Part shown: positions 17,706 to 26,059 of the stretch, piece after piece | How the letters are laid out: each line of letters begins with the position of its first letter | Position numbering within the stretch: the stretch's first letter is position 1 | Source: Pseudovibrio sp000156235 | GTDB taxonomy: Bacteria > Pseudomonadota > Alphaproteobacteria > Rhizobiales > Stappiaceae | Reading direction: 5' to 3' | Assembly: GCF_000156235.1 (NCBI RefSeq) | Contig: NZ_DS996812.1 | Span: forward strand, 310,001 to 374,000 | Length of the DNA stretch: 64,000 bases | Notes under the pieces: model-generated | What the model was told of the DNA's origin: nothing | Seen by the model: only the letters and a program-made list of their open reading frames with translations | Database searches by the model: none | Translations under genes and position numbers: made by a program

Positions 17706-17735
17706 GAGCCTCCGAGTTTCGGGGGCTCTTTTTAT
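17706..17735 (+). terminator. Terminator after thiY
   Basis: GAGCC-CC and GG-GGCTC pair (17706-17728) with a small loop, followed by TTTTTATTT. It lies between thiY and the convergent CHASE2 gene. Confidence 0.82.
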
Positions 17736-17752
17736 TTGTAGGCCAAATGCCG

Positions 17753-19816
17753 TTATTGCGCTGCATCCTTCACCGCTTCGTGCTGCGCCAGATCACTGAG
17801 GATGTACTTCTCAAAAGCCGCATAGATGGCGTTGTACTCGCCGTCAGAGAGGGCTTTGCATTCGTCGAGCAGGGTGAGTGCTTTTTTCTTGTCGTTCTCC
17901 TCAAAGAGCGCGAAGACCATATTGCAATGGGTGTTTTTGAGTTTGAGGAAATTTTCCGAAAAAGCGAGGGATGGATCACCTAGTAACGCAAACGAACGCA
18001 TTAAATAACGGCTGGTTTTGACAGGGATCGTCTCCAGCGTCGCGAGCTCTTGCATCTGGCCGCGGGTGGTCTCGCAGATGAGGAGACTGTGGCCTGCCTC
18101 CTTGCAGTGGCGGGCTAAATCATCAGCTAAATCAACGGGTTTGCCGAGTGGCGCATATCTGAAGTGGCGCCTTGTGCCGGTTTCTCCGAGCGTTGCCAGG
18201 CCTGTTGAGATGCCGATATCGAGCGTGACCGCGTGATCCGTCATATTTTTCTGGTTGAAGTTGAAGCGATCTTTGACATTAAAACGCTTCATCTGCTTCT
18301 GCATTTCAATCGCCGTCCGACATGCATGCGCTGCATGGAACGGATCATCCAAAGGGGCGTTCCAGTAGGCGCTTAGGCCCGAGGTATTCAGCGTATTTAA
18401 TGTTCCATCGTGGATATGGACTTCATCCAAATGAGCGGTTTGGAAGCTGTTAGAGAAGCTTGCGAGATCCTGAGGGGAGAGACCTTCATAATATCGATGA
18501 AAGTGCCTCAGGCGGGTTGAGAGGCTCGTGATCTCACGTTGTTGACCTTCCAATGGCAGTTGCTCTGATTTTGTAAGCAACTTCTGCATCTGTTTGGGTG
18601 CAAGAATACCTGCAAATCGCTCAGTTGTTTTGCTGCGGTGGCTTTTGAAGGTCACTCTTCTGATAGTGCAGGAGAGTGCGAAAATCAGCAGAATGATGAG
18701 CGATGGAAAGAATGGCTCCAGCGCTATGTTGTTAAGAGCAAACTGGTGAAATGCGACGCCATTCATCGCCAGCACTGCGATGGCCGCTATGGTCAGGCTA
18801 AGCCAGAAGCCTTGTGTTGCAGAAGCGAGCACGACAGCGCCACCGAAAATGATTAGTGCCGCAATCTCAGTGTATTGGCTCCACTTGGGAGTTGTGATGA
18901 AATTGCTAGATTGCAGCGTCTGGAGTGCCTGCGCGTGTCGTTCTGACACTCTTGTTTGTGTGCCCAGAACAAAAGTGCTGTTTGGCGCTGGAGGCCAGAG
19001 TTTAGAGGAGACTTTGTCTTGTAAGATGTCGTTTGCAGCAAAGATATAGGTACCGGATGAACTGCTGTTGTAAATCAGCATCTCACCCTTTGAGGTGACG
19101 GGAACTTGGAGTTCTGCACTTTCTAACGAGGTGCCTTGCTCCATATGGATCAACCGAAAATCATCGATTTTAGCTGAATTTAAGAGCTTCCAGGCTTGCA
19201 GTGCGAGTGAGGGAGCCGGGTTGGTTTTTCTCTTAAACTGCAGCTTGTAGAGCAGGGCAGATGAGCCTTCTACATAGTGTTCGTCATCTTGGAAACCAAC
19301 AGCTTCGGAGAACCTTATGTAATTGGAAAGTGGAGGTTTTTCTGCTGTTGCATCGATCAAAGGACTGTTGAGCAACACAGGGTAATGGGAGATGATGGTT
19401 TGCAGCAGAAGATCGTGGTTTGGGTATGTCGCCCGCAAGGATGGCTGCAAGGTATCATAGGTTCTGCTTCTCAGCGTTGGTGAAGCAGGATCAGCCTTTC
19501 TGAAGTCGGCATCGATGATTAGTAACTCAGGATTATACTCCCCCAGCTTTTGAAGGATTTGCGCCAGCTCGAGACGCTGATACACCGGCTCCTGCGTTTG
19601 CTGGGATGATTCTGGTGTCAAATGGATCGTGTAGACTGGCGGCGCCGATGCTGTGTTTGGCCAGGCCAATTGCAGCGCGTTTTGGCTGAGGTATCCGACG
19701 TTTTCCAATACCTGCGGGTATAGGATGCGGAGCAGTATAGCTATAGCTATGATTAAGCAGGATACGACCGCAGCGAGTGCGCGGTTGGTTTGCGACAGCC
19801 AGCCAGAGCCGAACAT
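17753..19816 (-). CDS. CHASE2-domain protein with degenerate adenylate/guanylate cyclase domain
   Basis: Membrane sensor of 687 residues from the ATG at 19816 (GGGGGG lies upstream). One N-terminal helix (about 14-33) leads to an extracytoplasmic CHASE2 domain with LLIIDADFR. Three or so helices (about 318-385) follow, then a class III cyclase fold (about 425-590: SAYWNAPLDDPFHAAHACRT, GISTGLATLGETG, YAPLGKPVDLA). The two metal-binding aspartates of active cyclases are replaced: Arg about 435 stands where LFAD has Asp, and Ser about 479 where GDAIMAF has Asp. The VNLAAR motif reads VDLADD. I therefore call it a CHASE2 receptor with a probably inactive cyclase-like output. Confidence 0.82.
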   Translation of the reverse strand: MFGSGWLSQTNRALAAVVSCLIIAIAILLRILYPQVLENVGYLSQNALQLAWPNTASAPPVYTIHLTPESSQQTQEPVYQRLELAQILQKLGEYNPELLIIDADFRKADPASPTLRSRTYDTLQPSLRATYPNHDLLLQTIISHYPVLLNSPLIDATAEKPPLSNYIRFSEAVGFQDDEHYVEGSSALLYKLQFKRKTNPAPSLALQAWKLLNSAKIDDFRLIHMEQGTSLESAELQVPVTSKGEMLIYNSSSSGTYIFAANDILQDKVSSKLWPPAPNSTFVLGTQTRVSERHAQALQTLQSSNFITTPKWSQYTEIAALIIFGGAVVLASATQGFWLSLTIAAIAVLAMNGVAFHQFALNNIALEPFFPSLIILLIFALSCTIRRVTFKSHRSKTTERFAGILAPKQMQKLLTKSEQLPLEGQQREITSLSTRLRHFHRYYEGLSPQDLASFSNSFQTAHLDEVHIHDGTLNTLNTSGLSAYWNAPLDDPFHAAHACRTAIEMQKQMKRFNVKDRFNFNQKNMTDHAVTLDIGISTGLATLGETGTRRHFRYAPLGKPVDLADDLARHCKEAGHSLLICETTRGQMQELATLETIPVKTSRYLMRSFALLGDPSLAFSENFLKLKNTHCNMVFALFEENDKKKALTLLDECKALSDGEYNAIYAAFEKYILSDLAQHEAVKDAAQ

Positions 19817-20048
19817 TGTATTTCCCCCCAAGAGGGGAAGCGACCCAACTCACATAAAATCCCCTCATCATTAACCTTAGGAGAGCACCTGGGGGACGAC
19901 AAGCTTGGCTGTTTATTTAAAAGGATGTTCCTACAGATGATCTGTATTTTAAGTTAATTCAGCTCAAATTGTGTACATGTAAGCGTTACAATGCAGACAG
20001 CATCCATCGTGGCTGTGCAATCAGCGTCCATTTTCATCTGGCTGAGAA

Positions 20049-20075
20049 ACGTACCCCCTGAGCGGGAGTACGTGT
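20049..20075 (-). terminator. Terminator after rpoH
   Basis: Read on the minus strand, ACGTACTCCC pairs with GGGGGTACGT around a short loop and is followed by TTCTC. It lies immediately past the rpoH stop. Confidence 0.65.
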
Positions 20076-20968
20076 TATGCACTTGCGTGTTGGGCCGCCA
20101 TTGCCATTGCGCTTTCCTGAACGGCCTTCTGGACCTTTTCAAAAGCACGCACTTCAATCTGGCGAACACGTTCGCGGCTGACACCAAACTCGGTGGAAAG
20201 CTCTTCCAGAGTGATTGGGTTCTCTGACAGACGACGGGCTTCAAAAATGCGAGTTTCACGTTCATTCAGAACGCTCATCGCATTTTTCAGCATATCGCGG
20301 CGCACGTCATACTCTTCCTGCTCAGCAAGCACAGCTTCCTGGCTTTCGGAGTCGTCAACGAGCCAATCCTGCCATTCGCTGGACTCACCTTCGCTGGAGC
20401 GCAGTGGTGCGTTCAGAGAAGAGTCGCCACCCAAACGGCGGTTCATGGAAACAACTTCGTTTTCCGTTACGCCGAGCGTTGTTGCAATCTGCTGGACCTG
20501 TTCCGGACGCAGATCACCGTCTTCAAATGCCTGAATTTTGCCTTTGACGCGGCGCAGGTTGAAGAATAGGCGTTTCTGGTTTGCAGTGGTGCCCATTTTA
20601 ACCAGTGACCAAGTGCGCAAGATGTATTCCTGAATGGAGGCTTTGATCCACCACATCGCATAGGTTGCCAGTCGGAAGCCTTTGTCCGGCTCAAAACGTT
20701 TTACAGCCTGCATCAGGCCTACGTTACCTTCGGAGATGACTTCGCCCAGTGGCAAGCCATAGCCGCGATAACCCATTGCGATCTTTGCAACGAGGCGCAG
20801 GTGAGAATTTACAAGTTTTTCGGCAGCTTTAGGTTCATCGTGTTCCCGGTAGCGCTTGGCGAGCATGTACTCTTCCTGCGGCTGAAGCATCGGGAATTTT
20901 CTAATCTCATCTAAATAGCGGCTTAAGCCGCCTTCGCCACCCGTGAGGGCTGGTAGGTTACGGGCCAT
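20075..20968 (-). CDS. rpoH: RNA polymerase heat-shock sigma factor RpoH
   Basis: Sigma-32 family, 297 residues, directing RNA polymerase to heat-shock promoters. Region 2 contains RLATYAMWWIKASIQEYILR, the RpoH-specific box QKRLFFNLR follows, and region 4 has the helix-turn-helix FGVSRERVRQIEVRAFEK. A strong ribosome site, AAGGAGGGG, precedes the ATG. An inverted repeat, GCCTGATC/GATCAGGC, lies in the 5' leader at 20998-21017 but does not cover the ribosome site. Many alphaproteobacteria carry two rpoH genes; the paralogue type was not determined. Confidence 0.95.
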   Translation of the reverse strand: MARNLPALTGGEGGLSRYLDEIRKFPMLQPQEEYMLAKRYREHDEPKAAEKLVNSHLRLVAKIAMGYRGYGLPLGEVISEGNVGLMQAVKRFEPDKGFRLATYAMWWIKASIQEYILRTWSLVKMGTTANQKRLFFNLRRVKGKIQAFEDGDLRPEQVQQIATTLGVTENEVVSMNRRLGGDSSLNAPLRSSEGESSEWQDWLVDDSESQEAVLAEQEEYDVRRDMLKNAMSVLNERETRIFEARRLSENPITLEELSTEFGVSRERVRQIEVRAFEKVQKAVQESAMAMAAQHASA

Positions 20969-20997
20969 AAAGCACCCCTCCTTGCTTAGTGTTCCCG

Positions 20998-21017
20998 CCT
21001 GATCGAGGGATCAGGCT
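20998..21017 (-). promoter_or_regulatory. Inverted repeat in the rpoH leader
   Basis: A perfect 8-bp inverted repeat with a 4-base loop lies 30-49 bases before the rpoH start. It may be an RNA hairpin in the leader or a DNA-binding site; it does not pair with the ribosome-binding sequence. Confidence 0.4.
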
Positions 21018-21118
21018 TTTCGGCAAACACACATTGGTGCCTCCAGATGAAGCGCACCTGAAGTTTCTATATGGGAACATTGTGGCCAAAACGCTACCAG
21101 ATCGGCAATTTTTTTGGC

Positions 21119-22168
21119 CTAAATTTTTCGTAATGATTGAAGAATACCAGCAAAATCAGCGGGTAACTCCGATTCAAACTTCATGAATTCCTGCGTTCTT
21201 GGGTGCGCAAACGCCAAAAGTCCTGCATGAAGAGCTTGTCGTTTGAACTCCGCCAACTGGGTTTTCAGTGGTTCGTGGAATTTATTGTATTTAGTTCTGA
21301 ACCCAGAACCGTAATCCATATCACCTATTAGCGGATTTCCGATGTGGGACATGTGTACGCGGATTTGGTGGGTGCGGCCTGTTTCAAGGCGACATTCAAT
21401 GAGACTTGCGACGGCAGCTTCATCCTGCGGACCAAAACGCTCCTGAACCTGCCAATGGGTAATTGCATGGCGGCCACCTGTTTTCAGGACGGAGATCTTC
21501 TGGCGGTTTGCGGTGGAGCGGGCGAGGTTGGCGTCTACGGTGCCCTTTGCTGCAGTAGGTGCACCCCAAACAAGCGCCTTATATGCGCGTTCCAACGGAC
21601 CGGTTCTGCCGTGGTCGGCAAACTGAGCTGCGAGGCCTTGGTGTGCCATGTCATTTTTAGCGATGACGAGCAGGCCTGTGGTGTCTTTATCAATGCGATG
21701 AACGATGCCAGGGCGCTTGACGCCGCCGATGCCGGAAAGGGAAGAGCCGCAATGGTGGATCAGTGCGTTGACTAGTGTGCCAGTAGGATTGCCGGCACCA
21801 GGATGCACGACAAGGCCTGCTGGTTTATCGATGACGATCAGGTCTTCGTCCTCATAAACGATCGTCAGAGGGATATCTTCAGGCTGTGGTTCAGCTGCTT
21901 CTGGCTCCGGGACAATAAGAGTGATTGTATCTCCGGCACAGACTCTATATTTAGGCTCCAACACCGTGCGTTGGCCAATTTGAACCTGACCAGCCCGGAT
22001 CAAGGCTTGAAGTCGGTTGCGACTGAAGTCATCTATATGCGCAGCGAGCACAGCATCCAGACGGCGACCGGTGTCTTCCGGTTCTGGCGTGATGACTGTT
22101 GGTTGCTGCTCATTGGCAATTACAGAGTTTGTGAGTGGCTGGGTGCCCTCAGGAGATTTATCGTTCAT
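21119..22168 (-). CDS. rluD: RluD-type 23S rRNA pseudouridine synthase
   Basis: RluA-family enzyme that isomerises uridines of 23S rRNA; 349 residues. A Gln/Pro-rich N-terminus is followed by an S4 RNA-binding domain (about 34-90: GRRLDAVLA...RNRLQALIRAGQV). The catalytic domain carries HRIDKDTTG, with the active aspartate at residue 160, and later RTHQIRVHM. The subfamily call RluD rather than RluA/RluC rests on the S4 domain and position next to rpoH, a common alphaproteobacterial order. Its ATG overlaps the ATG of the opposite-strand gene within CATG (22166-22169). Confidence 0.88.
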   Translation of the reverse strand: MNDKSPEGTQPLTNSVIANEQQPTVITPEPEDTGRRLDAVLAAHIDDFSRNRLQALIRAGQVQIGQRTVLEPKYRVCAGDTITLIVPEPEAAEPQPEDIPLTIVYEDEDLIVIDKPAGLVVHPGAGNPTGTLVNALIHHCGSSLSGIGGVKRPGIVHRIDKDTTGLLVIAKNDMAHQGLAAQFADHGRTGPLERAYKALVWGAPTAAKGTVDANLARSTANRQKISVLKTGGRHAITHWQVQERFGPQDEAAVASLIECRLETGRTHQIRVHMSHIGNPLIGDMDYGSGFRTKYNKFHEPLKTQLAEFKRQALHAGLLAFAHPRTQEFMKFESELPADFAGILQSLRKI

Positions 22169-22523
22169 GCGTGATCCTAATACTGACAGCGACGAGACTG
22201 TACAGGACGAACTTGATCCAGCAGCTTTGAGGCTTCAAGCGAAGCTCCGCCGCCTGTTGATGGGGTCAAGCCTTGTCATGGTGCTCGGCTTATTAGCTGT
22301 CTTTGCGGCCATCTTCTATAAGATTAACGCCAATAATTCCAATGTTAGCGCAGATAATATTGCTGCAACAATTGCGATTGGCGCTGAAGCACAGGTTATC
22401 TCCGTGACCCAGATGGACGGAAATCTGGTTGTGCTGGTGAAAGAAGGTGCGTCACAAGCACTTGTCTATATCGACCCTGTGACGGGCCGAAAAATCGCAC
22501 GCACTGATTTTGTTGCGAGATAG
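22167..22523 (+). CDS. Small membrane protein, DUF6476-like
   Basis: 118-residue protein with an acidic N-terminus (MRDPNTDSDETVQDELD), one membrane helix (about 31-52: LLMGSSLVMVLGLLAVFAAIF) and a beta-rich C-terminal part (VISVTQMDGNLVVLVKEG, ALVYIDPVTGRKIARTDF) that would lie in the periplasm. It resembles a small alphaproteobacterial membrane family annotated DUF6476; that name is from memory of the pattern and moderately sure. The ribosome site AGGAG at 22151-22155 lies inside rluD on the other strand. tRNA-Glu genes follow. Confidence 0.75.
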   Translation: MRDPNTDSDETVQDELDPAALRLQAKLRRLLMGSSLVMVLGLLAVFAAIFYKINANNSNVSADNIAATIAIGAEAQVISVTQMDGNLVVLVKEGASQALVYIDPVTGRKIARTDFVAR

Positions 22524-22613
22524 GTGGATAAACCCCCTTTTCTTTTGAGGAGGGGGCTTGCCAAGCGGGGAATTAGCCAATATACCCCCGTCCATCGCGA
22601 GAGCGAAGCTTAG

Positions 22614-22688
22614 GCGCCCATCGTCTAGCGGTTAGGACGCCGCCCTTTCACGGCGGAAACAGGGGTTCGATTCCCCTTGGGCGTACCA
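22614..22688 (+). tRNA. tRNA-Glu (UUC), copy 1
   Basis: 75 nt including an encoded CCA. The acceptor stem GCGCCCA pairs with TGGGCGT. The anticodon loop CTTTCAC carries UUC, and the T arm GGGGTTCGATTCCCC is complete. Confidence 0.97.
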
Positions 22689-22761
22689 AAAGCTTTATCA
22701 GCGATACCAAGCAGTTATCTGCTTGAAGACAAGACTTTGTAAAAGTCTTCTCACTATGTGA

Positions 22762-22836
22762 GCGCCCATCGTCTAGCGGTTAGGACGCCGCCCTTTCACG
22801 GCGGAAACAGGGGTTCGATTCCCCTTGGGCGTACCA
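22762..22836 (+). tRNA. tRNA-Glu (UUC), copy 2
   Basis: Identical in sequence to copy 1 over all 75 positions, including CCA. It starts exactly 148 bp after copy 1. Confidence 0.97.
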
Positions 22837-22909
22837 TAGTTGTCTTCGAATTACCGGGCAGTTATCTGCTCGAAGACAGAGCTTTTTAAAAGTTCTCTCA
22901 CTCACGTGA

Positions 22910-22984
22910 GCGCCCATCGTCTAGCGGTTAGGACGCCGCCCTTTCACGGCGGAAACAGGGGTTCGATTCCCCTTGGGCGTACCA
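22910..22984 (+). tRNA. tRNA-Glu (UUC), copy 3
   Basis: Identical to copies 1 and 2 and again offset by exactly 148 bp. It is followed by CTACTTTTCTTCCC, a possible transcript end. Confidence 0.97.
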
Positions 22985-23183
22985 CTACTTTTCTTCCCAA
23001 TACATCGTTACTGAGATAGTAAGCAGCATTGAGCTCGCGTGCATTTTTGCTCAAGGCAAAGCGCATGTCAGCCATGGTATGTGGTGTTTGCTTGGATGTT
23101 GTTTGAGGATGGTTCCCCTAGATGGGGGGATGCAGCACTTCAAGGATAGACGTGTTTGCAGCAGGAAAGCCCAAAGGTGCGGT

Positions 23184-23453
23184 TTAGAACCAGCGACCGT
23201 TTAATCCTGCGCCGAGGTGGTGGTCTTCTTTATCGCCGTCAACTTCATTCCAGAGCTTTTCGTCACTCTGAGTTTCGTTGCTGACGGTCTTTGCCAGACT
23301 TTCACTGAGCTGAGCATTCATTTCTTTCAAGTCATCGATGTTGTCGAGAACTTCGATGCGGGCCTCAGCAGTCTGGAGTTTGCTTTTCAGTGCGGCTGGT
23401 TTCTTCGCAGAATACCGATTGGCACTGTGTTGCCGTTCCATTACGCGGGTCAC
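23184..23453 (-). CDS. Small hydrophilic coiled-coil protein (tentative)
   Basis: 89 residues, unrecognised. Lys/Glu/Asp/Gln-rich with a heptad-like stretch (LKSKLQTAEARIEVLDNIDDL, about 23-43), ending in GAGLNGRWF. The GTG start at 23453 has AGAGGGA at good spacing. The opposite-strand frame over the same bases is hydrophobic and less protein-like. It stands alone between the tRNA-Glu array and the glpR-like gene, so no context supports a role. Confidence 0.45.
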   Translation of the reverse strand: MTRVMERQHSANRYSAKKPAALKSKLQTAEARIEVLDNIDDLKEMNAQLSESLAKTVSNETQSDEKLWNEVDGDKEDHHLGAGLNGRWF

Positions 23454-23745
23454 AGTTCGTCCCTCTTAGATTTTCTAGCTGAACTTTGATAAGACAGTGT
23501 ATTGATCCGCGTGAGCTTTAACGGACTTCTTTGGGCGGTATCATGACAAAGATGGAAAAAGTTGCAGCTTGTCCCCTTTTTGTGACGTATTAATACTAAG
23601 AGTAGGGGAGCAGAGGCAAGAGGACTTTTGTTTTGAACTCATCTAATAGTCGTCTGGATGCTTCTGTGCTTTTGGCTATAGTACTGTGAAACATCGCAGA
23701 TTATAGACTGGTGGCAATGTACAAAAAAATTATCGGACTTGATTC

Positions 23746-24558
23746 ATGATGCTGGTTTCGCGCCACAACTCTATTCTTGATATTGCCCGAGAGACCGGGA
23801 AGGTGGAAGTTGACGAACTCGCCACGCGCTTTTCTGTGTCTCCTCAGACAATCCGCAAAGACCTGAAAGAGTTGAGCGACCAAGGGCTGCTGACCCGCGT
23901 ACATGGTGGGGCGCTGCTGGCGTTTGGCGTTGAGAACCTGGGCTATTCCGCACGTAAAGATCTGGCAGGCAAAGAGAAGGAAGCCATCGGGCAAGCCGCT
24001 GCTGACCTGATCCCAGATCGTGCATCGCTCTTTGTGAACATCGGGACGACCACTGAGGCAGTAGCGCGGGCTTTGATCCAGCGTACAGGCCTTATGATCA
24101 TCACCAACAACCTCAATGTGGCGAGCACGTTACGACCATTCTCAGAGAATGAAGTGATCATCTCTGGCGGATTGGTGCGTGCAACAGATGGAGGCATTGT
24201 GGGTGAGGCTGCTGCGGACTTCATCAGGCAGTTTAAGGTTGACTACGCTGTGATTGGTGTGTCTGCGCTGGATCGTGATGGAGCGCTGTTGGACTACGAT
24301 TACCGCGAAGTGCGGGTTGCTCAGGCGATTATTGAGAATGCGCGGCATGTTATTCTGGTCGCTGACCAGACCAAGTTCGAGCGGTCTGCTCCTGTACGGA
24401 TTGGTCATATTGCGCAAGTGGATACGTTTGTGACGGATACGCTGGTCTCGCAGGATTACCGTCAATTGCTGGCGGATAATGAAGTGCGACTGGTGGAAGT
24501 GGCCGGTAAATCGCAACAGGATGCAAGTGGAGGCTCTAAGAGCCCGACAGAAGCCTGA
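23746..24558 (+). CDS. glpR: DeoR-family regulator, GlpR-like
   Basis: 270 residues. The N-terminal DeoR helix-turn-helix (about 19-45: VEVDELATRFSVSPQTIRKDL) is followed by the SGGLVRATDGGIVG-containing sugar-phosphate isomerase-like sensor domain (about 75-235: FVNIGTTTEAVARAL). Closest in style to glycerol-3-phosphate repressors. glpD and glpK lie in the same window at 43-46 kb behind TTCG repeats typical of DeoR-family operators, which supports the GlpR reading. It stands alone here, and its 292-bp upstream gap shows no further gene. Confidence 0.78.
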   Translation: MMLVSRHNSILDIARETGKVEVDELATRFSVSPQTIRKDLKELSDQGLLTRVHGGALLAFGVENLGYSARKDLAGKEKEAIGQAAADLIPDRASLFVNIGTTTEAVARALIQRTGLMIITNNLNVASTLRPFSENEVIISGGLVRATDGGIVGEAAADFIRQFKVDYAVIGVSALDRDGALLDYDYREVRVAQAIIENARHVILVADQTKFERSAPVRIGHIAQVDTFVTDTLVSQDYRQLLADNEVRLVEVAGKSQQDASGGSKSPTEA

Positions 24559-24592
24559 ACTGGCTAACGCAGCATTCTGATAGTGGATACGA

Positions 24593-24622
24593 AAAAGGCG
24601 CCGTTTGAGGCGCCTTTTGTTT
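24593..24622 (+). terminator. Bidirectional terminator after glpR
   Basis: AAAAGGCGC pairs with GCGCCTTTT (24593-24618), with A and T runs on both sides. It serves the convergent glpR-like gene and the coiled-coil gene. Confidence 0.88.
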
Positions 24623-24642
24623 GAGATGTGTGAAGCCGAAGG

Positions 24643-25953
24643 TTAGCCGCGGGAGCTGCTGGTCTTTCTTGCGTCTGCGATGCGTTCAGCAAGGTTCTTG
24701 TCTGGCTCTGGTGCAGGCGTTGCTTTGTCAGCTTTTGCCGCTGGAGCGCTCTTTGCTGCTGCAGGCTTACGGGTGCGTGGCTTTGTGGTTTTAGCCGGAG
24801 CACGTCTGGTGCGCGTGGTTTTGGGCTTTGTTGCCTCAGCCTTCGGTGTGCTTGCTGCGATTGTGCTGAGGTCTTTCAGGACCTCATCGTACTTTTCTGC
24901 AAGCGGAGGATTTTCTGCAATTGCCTTTGCTGTGATCTGGGCAGCAAGATCTTTCAGCTCATTGCGCAGATCAACGGCTTCCTCGATCTTGGAGGTGCTG
25001 TTGGCGCGTTCTTCGAGTTGCTTGGTCAGCTTCTCGATTGTTTTCTTTGCTTCTTCCAGATCGGTTTCGAGAGTTTTCATATGCTCAGGCGTTTTGATAT
25101 TCGGATTTCTGGTGGTGCGCTTGGCAGCTTTTTCTTTGGCTGCCTTCTCTTGCTGAAGGGCGTGTTTCAGGTCATCACGCTCGCGTTCCAATGAGCTGTA
25201 GCGGCTTTTAAGTTTGGTGAAAGATTGTGAGGCCAGTTCCGCTGCCTCTGCCGGAGAGGTTGGCTGATGCTTGGTTTCTGCTTCTGCCGTCATCTCTGAA
25301 ACCTGCTGAGAGATCTGAGTTGCGAGCTCTGCAAGCGGGTTGTCCATATCCTGAAGTTCTGAAGTGTCGATTGGGCCAACAGGCTTGGTCACACCTTCTT
25401 CGTCCTTCAGTTCAGCATCAAGCTCGCGGGTCTTTTCTGCGGCGGCCTGCTTGTTGAGCTGGATAATCTCAGCGGATGCCTTCTGGTCGGCTGTCTGTTC
25501 AGCACCTGCAGTTTCCAACTCTGCTTCTGGCTCCGTGGTGATGCGGTCATCAGCGGAGAAGGGAATTGGTTCAGATGGATTTCTACGACGCAGGAAGCGT
25601 GTTGCCTTCTGAGCCATGTTTTTGCGCTCGCGGGCGGACTTGAGTTGCACGACGCTCAGCTCTTCCTTCAGCTCAGCGAGTTGTGCCTCGGCAGTTGCGC
25701 GGGCGGATGCATTTTCAGCGAGCTTTTCTGTCATGCCTTCCAAGCGAACTTCCATCTGACGGATCGCGATGGCGTGCTGCGCGCGCAGCGCATCTTTTGC
25801 CATGGTGGCGCGGGCATAGCTTATCGGGTTGGACGTCTCAATCGCTTTGCGCGTGAGGCGTACAGCACGGCCCCAAATAAAGGGGAGGGCAGCGAGCGCT
25901 AGAATGCTCGCGAGGAAGAAACCCAGTGCAATGTATAGTGCAATTTCAATCAC
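24643..25953 (-). CDS. N-terminally anchored coiled-coil protein with basic tail
   Basis: 436 residues, no named family recognised. A membrane helix at about 4-27 (ALYIALGFFLASILALAALPFIW) is followed by long Ala/Glu/Lys-rich coiled coils (about 50-125 and 225-320). The tail (about 365-420) is histone-H1-like, with Lys/Ala/Pro/Thr/Arg repeats such as KTTRTRRAPAKTTKPRTRKP. The layout suggests an inner-membrane scaffold with a nucleic-acid- or polyanion-binding cytoplasmic tail; that is inference. Similar architecture occurs as uncharacterised proteins in Hyphomicrobiales. The gene is monocistronic. Confidence 0.75.
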   Translation of the reverse strand: MIEIALYIALGFFLASILALAALPFIWGRAVRLTRKAIETSNPISYARATMAKDALRAQHAIAIRQMEVRLEGMTEKLAENASARATAEAQLAELKEELSVVQLKSARERKNMAQKATRFLRRRNPSEPIPFSADDRITTEPEAELETAGAEQTADQKASAEIIQLNKQAAAEKTRELDAELKDEEGVTKPVGPIDTSELQDMDNPLAELATQISQQVSEMTAEAETKHQPTSPAEAAELASQSFTKLKSRYSSLERERDDLKHALQQEKAAKEKAAKRTTRNPNIKTPEHMKTLETDLEEAKKTIEKLTKQLEERANSTSKIEEAVDLRNELKDLAAQITAKAIAENPPLAEKYDEVLKDLSTIAASTPKAEATKPKTTRTRRAPAKTTKPRTRKPAAAKSAPAAKADKATPAPEPDKNLAERIADARKTSSSRG

Positions 25954-26059
25954 AAACTATGCCTGATCTGTTTAACGGGTGTGAGGGTCTGCAGCAGACT
26001 TAAGCGCATTCTCTCACACACTAACTTGCCAAAATATAACTAACGCAGGGTTAGTTATA

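Larger units (their letters stand above)
22614..22984 (+). repeat. Tandem 148-bp repeat containing tRNA-Glu
   Basis: Three units at 22614, 22762 and 22910. The 73-nt spacers are related but diverged. Both contain GCAGTTATCTGCT, a GAAGACA stretch, TAAAAGT and a TCTCAC...GTGA end. The pattern fits unequal duplication of a tRNA plus its flank, with the tRNA part held identical. Confidence 0.9.

Noticed and set aside
20998..21017. RNA thermometer controlling rpoH
   Set aside because: The stem is upstream of the ribosome site and does not pair with it; no UUUU-type ROSE pairing to AGGAGG is visible.
22614..22984. CRISPR-like periodic repeat
   Set aside because: Repeats are 75-nt tRNA genes with 73-nt related spacers, not short repeats with unique spacers.
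23217..23489. Plus-strand frame opposite the small coiled-coil gene
   Set aside because: Hydrophobic throughout without helix boundaries and with a weak start; the minus-strand frame has the better ribosome site and composition.
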